DNA from: Cladorhizidae sp. MBARI D1340-BT2
Taxonomy: Eukaryota; Porifera; Demospongiae; Poecilosclerida; Cladorhizidae
Direction of reading: 5' to 3'
Length of the DNA: 64,000 bases
NCBI GenBank assembly: GCA_028752905.1
Contig: JAQNBH010000013.1
Span: forward strand, 11,584,897 to 11,648,896
Below, in pieces: positions 36,326 to 45,791 of this stretch. The stretch's first letter is position 1. The number at the start of each line of letters is the position of its first letter. The notes below the pieces were generated by a model, which was not told the origin of the DNA, ran no database searches, and saw nothing but the letters and a program-made list of their open reading frames with translations. The translations under genes were made by a program, and so were the position numbers.

Positions 36326-39300
36326 TATTATTAATAATAATAATAATATTAATAATTTATTACTAATAATTTTTATTAATTTATTTATTATTAACATCCG
36401 GTGCATGTGCTAGGCGTGTGTATGGGCATGTGGTGGATAGCTAGCTACCGGTATAGAACAGGCTCATGTGAGCCTTAGCATCTCATTATTCCTGATGAAG
36501 ACTAGAGCATCTAGTCGAAATGTCGAGTGAATAAAAATTGAAGTTGATTATTGAGAAGGTGATTTTAAAGGTTTAAGTGTTTGGTGGACTATAGATACAG
36601 CATTCTCTTGTTAATGTAGTTTCATGGGAAAACGTTCATGCTCTTTTAGCACACAACCTTCTCTCTTTCCTCTGAACAATCTCAGTTCTACAGTGGCTGA
36701 ATTTACGATAAGTATAGCAACAATGTATTACAAGCAAATAATAATTGTCTAAAATGCAATTTATGCATACATGGCTGCCATAATTATGACATTATAAGTG
36801 TTAATAAGTGTAAATCCACACTGGCATTACCTAGCTAGCTTTTGGGCAGTGTGTTAACATCGTGAGTGTAGACCACTATTTAGATACTTGATGGCCTTGC
36901 CATTTTCTCTCTCACTCTACTCTTAGTTCTAGCTCCCTCTACCTACAGGGCTAGTCATAGATGACGATAAACTGCTACTCCCTTAGGCAGAAGATTACAT
37001 GCTAGCTAACTTTGATGTGATGGAATTATAATTGTAGTTTAATCTTATTGGTCTCCATTGACTAGCTTCAATTCTAATCCAGCCATTCTCAATGTCGAGT
37101 TTCTCTCTCAAAAAGCCAGCATCAGTGAGCAGCAGTAAGGATAATGTGGAAGTCTCATCAATAGGTGATACAACCATGGAGAACTTGACTTTCTTTGCTC
37201 AAGATTTTTTTTGTTATTACGATCAACTTTATAGTTCCTAACTTGCTGGCATACTCTGTCCACAGGATTACTACTCCAAATAGTGATCTAATTATTTTTG
37301 AGTCTTATCAACTTATAAGTCTGTTATATAGTTCACATGACTTGTTTGACACTCACTGTCCATAAATTTGCACTTCCTTTGTGTTGTTAGGTTGTCCCAC
37401 ATAGTCTAGTTATGCAAGACTATACATACTTGTCTGCTTGCTCATGACTCAAACATATCATGACATTATCATAATGTCATCAATAGTGTGCATATCGATA
37501 CTAGATTAAGCCTTCAACTAGGATTACAGGACCAAAGCAATAGCTAGAATTAGGGCAAGGGTAGTACTCGGATTAGAGCCAGGAGAGTTGTTCGAGTTTA
37601 ATCTAGTGTTAGGGAAATGGCTAGAGGAGTGCAATCGAACAATGCTGCCGATGACATGATGATATAACGCTAGTATTTTTGACATTGTGGTATGTGCTGC
37701 TAATTTTTATTGTCCCAGAAGAAGTTATGCAGTCTTGTTTTCAGCAGTCAGCTAAGTCATCTAATTGTAGGCTAGAGCTAAGACTGTCAGTTAACTAGTG
37801 CTACATCTTTCTTAACTGTTGAGGAGCGTTTGAGATTGGGAGAGGTTGCTATGGGCAAGGCACCATGTGTCCTTGTAATTTAATGGAGCTAAGGATAAAA
37901 AATGTTATGTTTTCTAAGACCTGTAACTTTAATCATAATTTTTGCTACTAGTGTTTATGGGCTTTAAAATGATATATTATACATAATGGGGGGGAAGTAC
38001 ATTATTGGTGAATGACAGGAAAAAAGTAGTAGTCATTCAATTTCTCTCCAAGAGAGAACGATCAATAGAGTTCTAATTGTTTTTAGTTAGCTCAAGTAAC
38101 CTATTACAAAATAAAACTCCAATTGAAGCGGTACAAAGCAAAATTTCTAATTTGTTATAATTTTTTATATGGAACATTCCTGTGTTTTGCTAAAATCAAA
38201 AGTTTGGAGTTTTATTTTACAGCAAAGAAAGGAGATATGAGATACATGCAAAAATTGACAAAGTTATATTTTCAGGGGGGAAAGGGTTTTTTGTACTTTT
38301 TTCTTCCAGCACAGATAATCTACATTATCTCCATCTCTAAAAACAAAACAAAAAACAACAACTTTTTTCTTCTATAAAATAAAACTCCAAACTTTTGATT
38401 TCTGCAAAACACCGAAATGTTTCATGACATTGTAAAGGGTGACCTCTTCAAAGCATCATAGTTAGTAAATTGATTTCTTTTGACATCACTAGGTACCACT
38501 TCAGTTTGAGTTTGGTGTACTTGAACTTGAACCCTATTGATGTTTTGCTCTTGGAGAGAGATTCGCAGATATCAATTTGACCTATCATTGATGATCTTGT
38601 GTCCCACTACCTGCCAATAATACCAACCTTACGATATACCGATGTATTCTGGAACAACAGCAAAGAAATATCAATAGCCAATACAGAAAGAATTCTATGA
38701 CACCCAAATTGATAACAAACATGGTAATTATTTTCTGTTCCCATGGCAGCTACTGAAGCAAGCACGGAAGTAACATCCTATATCAAGCAGGAGACTACAC
38801 CCACTGAGGAAACAGGGGATGCAACATTTTACACAACTCAGGAGACTCCACTCACTGAAGAAATTTCAGAATCATCCTATATCACAAAGAAGAGGCCATA
38901 CAGTGAAAAAATATCTGATGCATCATCCTATATGACACAGGAGATGGGGCTAACATCTCATCAGAGTCAATATAGAAATGCTATAGTTGGTGGAACAGTT
39001 GGAACAATTATGGGCCTCCTGATATTACTTGCAATTATGGTGGCAGCCATTTTTATTTTCAGAAAATGGTACGTATACATAATGAGGAGTGTGGTTGTTC
39101 TTTTGAAAGAATAATGTTAAATAGCAAAGAGCACAAAAAATAGCTTGAAATTGAATAAAAATGTTTTTAATTAAGAAAGGTGACATCCATCTCTGTCAAT
39201 AGATCGGCTAGATTTGTCTTCTCCTTCAGGTCCAGGTGGCTGCCTATAATCGGCTGTCCTGTCTGGGGTGGTTGGGTTCACTAGGTCAATATCTTCCACA

Positions 39301-42300
39301 GGTTTACATCTAGTACTGTCACTGCCAAGCACTGTCAACTGTTGGTGTGTGCCGGTTTTTGACATATTGACATGGAATTGCAGTCATCTCTTACATTTGT
39401 CGTCGTGTCAATTTCATATGAGCCAGGTATTTCTTAGCATGGTATAAGCCATGCCTACTGAGCAGATACAGCTTATCTGTTCCTGCAGGCAATACATAGC
39501 ACCTATTCACCATCATAGAATGATCTGAGTCTGGCATCTCTGTCATACCACATCTTGCTATCTCATTTGGCATCTATTTGTGACTTCCTGGCAAGTTCTG
39601 CTATCTCCACAAGTCGATCTCGCATGTTGAGTACGAATGTGACTACTGACTCTGGAGCCTTCTTGCTTGATGTCCACTCCTCCTTCATGAGGTCTAGAGA
39701 TCCACAAACATTCCTGCCGTATAAGAGTTCGACGGGTGAGAACCCTGTTGAGTGAGGTACTTCTCGGTATGCATATAAGAGGAAGGGGATCTTGTCCCCT
39801 TCTTTGGCTTCTTGAGCATCTGTCATTAAACTGCACCACCATACCATCCGTTTGGGGTTGGTAAGGAGAGATTCACAGGTGGCTAATTCCAAGTAGACAG
39901 AACAGCTATTTTATCAAACTCAACATTACTTGTAGCAGTGCACAGCCATGGCCTTGGTGTATACTCTTCTCAGGGGTATCGCTTTTGGATATTTTGTGGC
40001 ATAGTCCATGACTGTCAAGATGTAGCGGTGGCCTTGTTTTAACTTCTGCAGGGGTCTGACCATGTCCATTGTGATATGGGTTGGTCAATCACAGGAAGTG
40101 GTATAAGCAGGGGCCTTGTTGCAGAACACTCTTGATGTTCTCTGACATTCTATGCAGGTTCTGCATGTTTCTGCCACGATTTGGTAACACCTGGCCCGAA
40201 GAACTGTCTTAGGAGTTGTTGGGTAATTTTTCTGCTGGCAGAGGGGTCCAATGCAGGGGGTGCTATACGCTCCCCATCTTGATATTGGCAGCATGAGTTG
40301 TAGAAGCTCCTATCCAATGACTGTTTGGCACTGGTGAAACAGCAACCCATCTTCTACCAGGTACTCAGCATCCTGTTCGTCTGAGCTCCATTTGGCTAAA
40401 GTTCAGTTGGCTTGTTGACTGTTCCTCATATCATCTGTCGCAGCTGTCTACTCTGCCTCCCACTGGTCTACCTTCTCTCTGATGATTCTTCCCTCTCTCG
40501 CTCCTCTCATCTGGTCTGGGTCTGTACCTGGAGTGTTGAGAAAAAAAGAATTGTCAAAGTCAAAAATATCACTTATACTGGTGATTTCTGCCAGCTCCTC
40601 CACCACCTCCTGTCTGCAAGCTCCTTGGGTCTGCACTGCCTGATATCTGCTGCATTGGCACTCTTGGTGGTAGCATCATGGAGTAGGTCGTTGAGGATAG
40701 GTAGGTCAGTACCCAGTAGGCCATCCTCATCCAGGTCATTCACCATGGCTACTATATTGAGTTGTTGGTTGTTACTAAACTGGAATTATACCACAGGTAG
40801 GGGTAGGTCAACCTCATAGCCATCTGCACCATGACTGCTGTGGTCTCTCCCTGTGTGCAGGCGTCTTCTCCCACACTGTTAGCATTCACTATGGTATATT
40901 GCTCTCCTGAGTCCAATTTCAGCTTGCTCTGTCCACTTCACCACTGATGAAGTAGTCTCTGGGTGTCTGTCTCACTGTCACGTGGAAAGTGTTCTTGGGC
41001 CAACTGGCACCCATATGTCCCCATTTAAAACACATTACTCCTCTCTCTGGGTCCAAGTATTTTGCCAAGTTCTTTTTCTCCTGGGTCCTTGTCGATGTCT
41101 GGGTCATCTTATCTTGGCCTTGTCTAAATGGACAGCTCCATCTCTGTCTTCTGGACCGGAGGTTGTCTGGACTCTAGAGTCTCATGATGGCCTGGTCTGG
41201 TCTCTCAAGTGTTGTGCTCTCCGGTCGAGTCACATCCATCCTCTGCCTCACTCTTAGTAGAATGGAAGGATCTAAATTCCTGTACAAGTTCTCATCTCTC
41301 AGCTCTCCCACCTTGTGAACCTTCATAGAGTCTCAATCTTAGATTCCATGTATGGAGTCTGGCAATAAGTTGAGCATGTTTTCTATACAGAATGCCTCTC
41401 TACAGTCTGTACTGTCTGACATACCTCCAGATAGCACATGCCTAGGCCAAGTAGTCAGGTGGCCAGCTAAATTCCAGTCTCCCTTGGCTTGAACATTATT
41501 CATTATTTGCCACCATCTCCTCTTGTAGACCTCTATGTCTCTCCAAATCTATGTAGGGGCACCTTCTTCACAACCTTGTAGTCTGAAGGTTGGTATTGAA
41601 CAATGAGAAATGTTGCTAAGGCTTCTCCCTCCAACACAGTGGTCTGAGGTGGGACACCCAGTGTCAGTCTGGTATCTCATAGGCCTGTTCAAATCTCATC
41701 AAGTATGGGTCTAGCTCATCTTTGTCCCCAAAAGGAGTAAACTGGGGGCTGGAGTTTCAGTCTTGTGTCAGTGCTTGGAACATAGTATTAATCTGTTCCT
41801 GAAGTCTGTTCTGTTCCTGATCATGCTCTCAGCATCTGTGTTCTTCTTATCTTTCGCCTCCTCCACCTCTCATTGGTCGCTTTTGCTTCTGCTATGCTAG
41901 CATGGGCGAAGTGCTTGGGGCATTTGTCTATGGCCATTTCCGGACACTGGTCATTTTATATGTCTGATGGTTTGTTAGATTCTCCTGCTCCACTGTGGTC
42001 TGTTTCTTGTGTAAAGTGAATGCCATAGGTAGTTGTTTTCACCATAGTAGGCGAGAGAGATAGCTGAACTTCTCCAGAGGTAGTTCTACGATTGATAATC
42101 TAGGTCTAAGTATTGCTTATCTAGTTATCAGTAGTCTTGTCCATCCCTGTTGGTCAGGCTGTCGGTTATTATCACCCATCACATCTGATCTCTCTGACAA
42201 AAGCACAATTGAGTCAAAAATAGCTTGAAAATCCACTAGTGTGTCCTTGTCCATCACCCCACACCTAGGCTGACACTGCATGACATCACCATGAATGATA

Positions 42301-43285
42301 TCCTTTATGATAGCAAAGTATACATCACTCAGGTATGGACACTGTTGTTCCATTATCCCCACTGATCAGCACTGGATATAGGTATTTGAATGGCCAGGCC
42401 AGTGATGATATCTATAGCTTTGTTCTAGACAACCCCCCTGAATACTTCCTACCAGTGAAACCCAACAGGGGGGAAATGAGCACCATTCAGGTCCTGACCA
42501 GTCACATGCCATGCCACAAAACTTTTATAGTGTGGTTTATCACTTCCTATTTGGTTTCCAATTCAGAACAGTAAAATTCCCTCCCATCCCACCTATATAC
42601 CACATATGCCACAGTGTATAGACCGATGTAGTCTTCTCTGCTTACTTCAATGAAGCCATTTCTTACACCAAACAGCAGCTTTAAGCAGGTTAAAGTAATC
42701 GTGTGATCGTAAGGATATATATTTATATATATTTGCAATCAAGCGACAAAATACCAAAAAATCCCCCAAAGGTATGTCACATTGATAATGTTATGTGTTT
42801 CAACAAAAATAGTATTTTTGATATTGTAAAGCACATTGCAGTTAGGAATTTTATGAACCTGGTGTAGGTTTGGAAGCCGGGTGACACTTGACAGCACATG
42901 TTCTACTGATATCAAACAGAGTACAAAAACTGTGGAGAAAATGGTCGATAACCCCAGAGCTAGCACAATGGAAATGGTTACTCAGCAGAGCTTCCGTGCA
43001 CCTTCTTCTATGAAAAAATGGAATGATGTGAAACAAATGCACACTGTCCTGGGCAAGAAAGAAAATTTGTTTGGAGACTCACCTAATCCTAGGTCCTCAT
43101 CTACTGCCAACACTAAACAGAGCAGTATAAGTGTGGATATCATTGTTGATAACCTCATAAGAGTCGGTTCTAATGAATGCTATAATGCACTTTCTTCTGT
43201 GAATAGTCAGGATGGCATGGAGCATGTCCTCCCCACAGGAACTCGAGAGTTACCTGATAATATCTACGTACGAAGAAATAGATGA
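26774..43285 (+). CDS. discoidin (F5/8 type C) single-pass membrane protein
   Basis: Model join(26774..26831, 27477..27799, 27931..28081, 38750..39068, 42868..43285), 422 aa. Order: signal peptide (1-19), F5/8 type C domain (about 21-175), Ser/Thr/Glu-rich stalk with three ~17-residue repeats (SYIKQETTPTEE-type, 187-245), transmembrane helix (about 256-281), cytoplasmic tail (282-422). The discoidin domain starts CLDG and ends LEALGC, the usual disulfide pair, with PWLQVNFG in the middle. Such domains bind glycans, lipids or matrix, so a surface receptor or adhesion protein is likely. The tail has no kinase; its only tyrosines sit in YNAL and YVRR. All junctions are GT-AG and in phase. A second, broken discoidin exon pair lies at 34380-35769. 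A readthrough of the transmembrane exon would give a short-tailed form ending at 39114. Other exons may exist in the 10.7 kb gap. Confidence 0.7.
26832..27476. other. intron 1 of the discoidin gene
   Basis: An 88-codon plus-strand frame at 26897-27163 has hydrophobic stretches but no recognised family and no matching splice phase. Otherwise empty. Confidence 0.5.
27477..27799 (+). CDS. exon 2: N-terminal two-thirds of the discoidin domain
   Basis: Acceptor GGTAATAG. Reads CLDGNTKLISGSRMNRIPDQ, then SSERPWLQVNFGIDVSISI and TSFQVFVGSEGN, and ends ATG at a GTAAGC donor (phase 0). The order of strands matches F5/8 type C domains. Confidence 0.85.
27931..28081 (+). CDS. exon 3: C-terminal part of the discoidin domain
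   Basis: Acceptor TTTTAAAAAG. Reads VFVRKTTDEVENTVLPSP, then TRVLRLVAVGW and VCVRLEALGC; donor GTATGT in phase 1. Same length (151 bp) as the paralogous exon at 35619-35769. Confidence 0.85.
28410..29271. repeat. segmental repeat SR, copy 2 (left part)
   Basis: Collinear with 19595-20610 except that it lacks the inverted PLE pair. It is split from its right part (31975-32760) by a hAT insertion placed after taataagctgatgaccaa. Confidence 0.8.
29290..30660 (-). pseudogene. hAT transposase relic (ZBED/SCAND3-like)
   Basis: In minus-strand order: a C-x-x-C remnant of a BED-type zinc finger (RCVICIKVL, about 30420-30450), SCISVSNNTIRCRIDKMA and EVKASPYGKF (30000-30130), then VSVDGVPAMMG (about 29800). 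Next comes LNHTEVRWFSRSKVVNRVIE (29540-29605), and last FLCYFGNIFNELN-type dimerisation-domain sequence to about 29400. Order and motifs match hAT transposases related to host ZBED5 and SCAND3. The acidic catalytic region is disrupted, and frame changes and stops occur throughout. Inactive. Confidence 0.75.
30835..31766. mobile_element. nested non-coding element with terminal inverted repeats
   Basis: GGGGGAATCGACCATTTTGT near 30836 is the inverse complement of ACAAAATGGTCGATTCCCCC ending at 31766, with AT-rich continuation of the match (ggtttttt / aaaaaact). No transposase is encoded in the ~930 bp. Target duplication not resolved. It sits inside the hAT element. Confidence 0.65.
31975..32760. 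repeat. segmental repeat SR, copy 2 (right part)
   Basis: Continues the match to SR copy 1 (cacatctatcattaggtgta, cttcaatttgggagt, gatggtagaactact, ggggtgtaaaa, aaaacatc, gatcctaacca) and then, beyond copy 1, resembles 36900-37190 of copy 3. Confidence 0.75.
32761..34379. other. intronic sequence shared with 36.9-37.7 kb, plus simple repeats
   Basis: Blocks such as ctacaggtcaagtcaatag, gctagctaacttt and aggccagctccggtgtgcag have counterparts near 36950-37140. No exon is recognised. It includes the 94-bp tandem duplication. Confidence 0.5.
33576..33763. repeat. perfect 94-bp tandem duplication
   Basis: 33576-33669 and 33670-33763 appear identical base for base (tgtatttacacacctactgg to tgcttttttacttt). 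Either very recent or an assembly artefact. Confidence 0.92.
34380..34698 (+). pseudogene. decayed second discoidin exon (paralogue of exon 2)
   Basis: Clearly homologous to 27477-27799 (CLDGTTELISGN, ANSVDGRYTPQQARLKGNS, PWLQVNFGVDVSISIIQTGG) with a conserved acceptor and a GTAAGA donor. Two lesions: TGG to TGA at 34506-34508 (NS-stop-CSS where exon 2 has NSWCSS), and about 13 bases missing near 34670 that shift the frame before the donor. The paralogue also has a 3-residue insertion (GGYDGFRDYY). Confidence 0.85.
34725..34808. repeat. GT-rich microsatellite
   Basis: TGTG runs interspersed with TGCATG and TGTC immediately after the decayed exon. Confidence 0.8.
34809..35618. other. no gene seen between the paralogous exons
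   Basis: The interval is much longer than in the first exon pair (131 bp), so something was probably inserted here. No coding content or clear terminal repeats were identified. Confidence 0.4.
35619..35769 (+). pseudogene. second copy of discoidin exon 3, open but orphaned
   Basis: VFRRAGTHEAENTVLPSP, TRVLRIVAVGW, VCVRLETLGC; acceptor TTAACAAG and donor GTATAT, 151 bp like exon 3. It has no internal lesion, but its partner exon is broken, and splicing exon 3 to it would be out of phase (1 versus 0), so it is probably skipped. Confidence 0.7.
35790..36235. repeat. segmental repeat SR, copy 3 (left part)
   Basis: Diverged match to 28160-28800: ttgagcaatatt, gatgtaagaatcaaattgga, gagaatacagctagctg, acattattatttgtgttggc. 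It is interrupted by PLE copy F. Confidence 0.7.
36236..36395. repeat. TTA microsatellite at PLE end
   Basis: A pure TTA run (about 36254-36330) followed by mixed TTAT/AAT. It directly precedes PLE terminus copy F, in the same place as at 18.83-18.99 kb. Confidence 0.92.
36396..36575 (+). mobile_element. Penelope-like element terminus, copy F
   Basis: Best-preserved end: GGTGCATGTGCTAGGCGTGT, ACAGGCTCATGTGAGCCTTA, CATCTCATTATTCCTGATGA, GACTAG/CTAGTC, GAAATGTCGAGTGAATAAAA, GAAGTTGATTATTGAGAAGG. Only the 3' end is present, as expected for 5'-truncated retrocopies. Confidence 0.82.
36486..36530 (+). ncRNA. hammerhead-ribozyme-like motif, best copy
   Basis: Stem I TTATTC (36486-36491) can pair with GAGTGA (36525-36530). 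CTGATGA is at 36492-36498, followed by one extra A. Stem II is GACTAG/CTAGTC, 6 Watson-Crick pairs around loop AGCAT. GAAA is at 36517-36520, then TG and the cleavage-site-like GTC ends at 36524. Hammerheads with minimal stem III are known from PLEs and are thought to work as dimers. Confidence 0.55.
36576..38749. other. intronic sequence; SR copy 3 continues to about 37640
   Basis: 36590-37200 matches parts of SR copies 1 and 2. The rest is AT-rich with no recognised exon. An 84-codon frame at 38123-38377 is not recognised. Confidence 0.45.
38750..39068 (+). CDS. exon: stalk repeats and transmembrane helix
   Basis: Acceptor TTTTCTGTTCCCATGGCAG is strong. It reads (G)CT-ACT as A-T, in phase with the end of exon 3. 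It encodes three ~17-residue Thr/Glu/Ser-rich repeats, then AIVGGTVGTIMGLLILLAIM and FIFRKW. Donor GTACGT splits the Trp codon (phase 2). Confidence 0.8.
39171..42060 (-). mobile_element. Gypsy-type LTR retrotransposon relic (gag-PR-IN), antisense in intron
   Basis: Minus-strand order. A gag-like region about 42000-41100 ends in a mutated zinc knuckle (CFKWGHMGASWPK). A protease-like remnant follows at 40930-40700 (LLGTDLP). The integrase zinc-binding part is at 40350-40140 (CRTCIECQRTS), then the integrase core start (about 40070-39950, LTVMDYA). Its C-terminal part is at 39890-39560 (AYREVPHSTGFSPVELLYGR), then a linker to 39171. No RT lies between protease and integrase. That order fits Gmr1-like Gypsy elements, in which integrase precedes RT. 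Many stops and frameshifts; LTRs not found. Confidence 0.75.
39563..39892 (-). pseudogene. integrase C-terminal fragment of the Gypsy relic
   Basis: The longest open piece (109 codons). AYREVPHSTGFSPVELLYGR is a hallmark of Gypsy integrases. Followed by SLDLMKEEW and MRDRLVEIAELARK, as in Gmr1-like elements. Confidence 0.85.
42061..42867. other. end of the intron before the tail exon
   Basis: No firm feature. A plus-strand stretch 42370-42490 after GATCAG reads SDDIYSFVLDNPPEYF, reminiscent of a signalling tail. Its acceptor phase fits, but I find no donor that keeps phase to the final exon, so it is not called. Confidence 0.4.
42868..43285 (+). CDS. terminal exon: cytoplasmic tail
   Basis: Acceptor GGTGTAG is weak in pyrimidines but is the one whose phase fits: its first base completes Trp. 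The frame then reads FGSRVTLDSTCSTDIK and stays open for 138 residues to TGA. Ser/Thr-rich with two tyrosines (ECYNAL, DNIYVRRNR). No enzyme domain. The stop lies 81 bp before a Gypsy LTR. Confidence 0.65.
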
Positions 43286-43366
43286 TTTCTAAGACTGACA
43301 CTGTAATCGAAACTCTAATTGAGTCCAAATGTATACATATTTGTTTTTATATCAACTTTTTATATG

Positions 43367-43559
43367 TGGTATCGTGACATTCCTATTATGATTATGATAT
43401 TCATCAGTGTATGATGTGTGATAGATATCATAGTCATTTCTTGTATGTTGTGCATATTTGGTATTGCTTGTGCAATAAAAGTCAGTCTCTTTCAATTCCA
43501 AGAAAGTATAGATTGACCAGAAATAATCTAAAGGATAGTGATATAGCAAACATATCACA
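43367..43559 (+). repeat. 5' LTR (193 bp)
   Basis: Begins TGGTATCGTGACATTCC and ends ATATCACA, i.e. TG...CA. It retains AATAAA at 43474-43479. A TGGT-like primer site may start at 43562 (TGGTGATGAGATGGG), not matched to a specific tRNA. Confidence 0.88.
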
Positions 43560-44119
43560 AGTGGTGATGAGATGGGATTATGGCTTGAGTATGGTTGTAA
43601 GGGCAACTAGGAGAGTAACTTAGACACTGAGAAGATCTCCACTTCACTCGAATGAGTAAAGCTCTACATGGGAGGCAAATTAAGTGGGAGTTAACAAAAA
43701 GGTTGCTGTGTTACCAGGGCCGTATTATCCATAAGGCTGACTAGGCTGAAGCCTAGGGGCCCACCAAGAGCAGGGGCCCACCAAAAACAAGGGAACCTTT
43801 TTTTCCCGTATATACCCGTTAATTGAAAAGTAAACGTGAGATCGGTGCGCGCATCTATTCGCCAGAGACATAGGGTCAGTGGCCAATATTTAGTTTCTCC
43901 CAGTGTCCGAAGAACTGGAGGCTTGATAGAGGAGTTCTAGGTGCTACTCCTCTCTAGGATTACTTACTGGTATCCTTCCCTTCATTACTCAAATCTCAAA
44001 AGGTTTTCAAGTATATGAGCTGATAATAATTTTTAAAAAGTAAAGCGAAGAACTCTTTTTACCAAGGTGAGGAACTAACTTTATATACTTCGGCTAACCT
44101 AATAGTTTCTTTTATGACT

Positions 44120-44380
44120 GTTAGGTCAAGATAAATAGTGTAGGAATAGTAAATAGTTTAGCTAGCGCATCTAAATAGTGTAGGAATAGTAAATAATTTA
44201 GCTAGCGTAGCTAAATAGCTAGCTAACTAGCTAGTGCTTCATGAAGCTAGCTAGCTAACGGACCCAAGTAGCTAACCAGCTAGCGCACGCATATCTGGCT
44301 AAAGCACCCAAGTAGCTAGCAAGCTAGCGCACCCATATAGCTAGTTAGCCGTTAAATAGCTATCTAGCTTAGCTTTTCTT
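44120..44380. repeat. AGCTAGC-rich tandem repeats inside the hAT element
   Basis: A ~41-bp unit (aaatagtgtaggaatagtaa to tttagctagcg) occurs twice, followed by diverged repeats of acccaagtagctaaccagct and agctagcgcac type. Confidence 0.8.
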
Positions 44381-44554
44381 TCCTGAGAACACTGTGCTTT
44401 TTTTATTATATATAGTCCTTGCTCGCATTCAGTTGTTAATATATTTTACATATAGGATTGCAGCGACATCTGTGATGAAGCAACATCTGTCATGCAATCA
44501 TAACCATGAGACTAGGATGAAGGTATACTTATATAGATTCAGTTTTATACGTCC

Positions 44555-44725
44555 TCTGTGAGTGTTAGGTCTGGAAGCTGACGGCTAGCCACGGTTAGGG
44601 TGAGGTGTCTGGTGCCATCCTGCCATTGCAGAAAGCACAGTCACACCTCTGACTTCCTCACACTTGGTAATGGTCTCCCTTGCCATTCAGCCTGTTGAGG
44701 TACTTCTCAGCCAGGTTGGGCCCAC
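44555..44725. repeat. dispersed repeat R2, copy 2
   Basis: Diverged match to 8586-8790 (ggtctggaagctgacggct, ggtgaggtgtctggtgcca, cacacctctgac). It lies inside the hAT element. Confidence 0.6.
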
Positions 44726-45770
44726 TTCGGCAACCTATGCTCAGCATGTGCATTGGTCCTGCCAATGGTAAACTTTAGCGTGGTGGGTCCAAAGAATAGC
44801 GGAAAACAATCTGCATTTGGCAGGATGGAGGAACATTAGGTCCTGGTTGAAGGATGAATGGGGTACTCTGTGGAGCAATGTCATCTAGAATTTGAAATAA
44901 AATAATAATGGTTTATATGTAGTAAAGTTTGCTTGATATAAAAACATTTCTCTGTGTAGTAGCTAATAATATTAGTTGTTATTATTCTTATTGCAGGAAT
45001 ATCATACCTTCCCCAGCAGTTGTCCAGATATATTGGCTAGCATCCACACGGCTGGTTCCACTACATCTTCCTCTCCTCTGCTATCCTCTTCCTGCAGCTC
45101 TTCCCTTCCTCTGCTGTCCTCTACCTGCAGCTCTTCCCCTATTACCACTACCTCCCATTGACATCTGCTGACTTAGACCTCTCCCCCTATTTCCACTTGC
45201 TCCGACATCCATACTTGCTCTCTCATTCTTGATCTCTTCAAAATTGCTACTCATATCTATTTCTCATCATCACTACATGAGTCACAGTATATACAATCAC
45301 CAATGCTATTATCATCAGATAACATCTCTATAGAGTCTTGGTATCATAACCACAGGCCATCCTAGTAACAACCATAACTGAACAGGGTAACTAACCGCAG
45401 TAAAATAAAATAAATCGTCGAGGTCAAATTAAAGTGACTTGTCACGATATCGTGACAATGGTCTAAGGTGACAATCACTACTGTCGCGAATAGTGACACA
45501 ATGGTCTTATAGATACGCCTGAGCGTGTCACGAATTCGTCGTCCGCGAAGTGTTATACTATAAAATAAAAAAATTATGGTTCAATTTATGTGAAGCACAG
45601 TCAGGGATGGCGGCATGATGTAAACAATGGAATGTACTGTGCCAACGACAGTTGCTCTTGTGAAACTGGCGCCAGACTCGCTAAATACGTGAGATCCTGT
45701 CAGGCAGTGGCAGTTAGCTGGGTGTGACCACTGCCAGAGGGCCAGTACACAAGGAGTGCGTTTCTTTCGC

Positions 45771-45791
45771 GGGGGGGGGGGGGGGGGGGGG
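45771..45791. repeat. 21-G homopolymer
   Basis: An uninterrupted G run close to the right end of the hAT element. Length may be unreliable. Confidence 0.85.
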
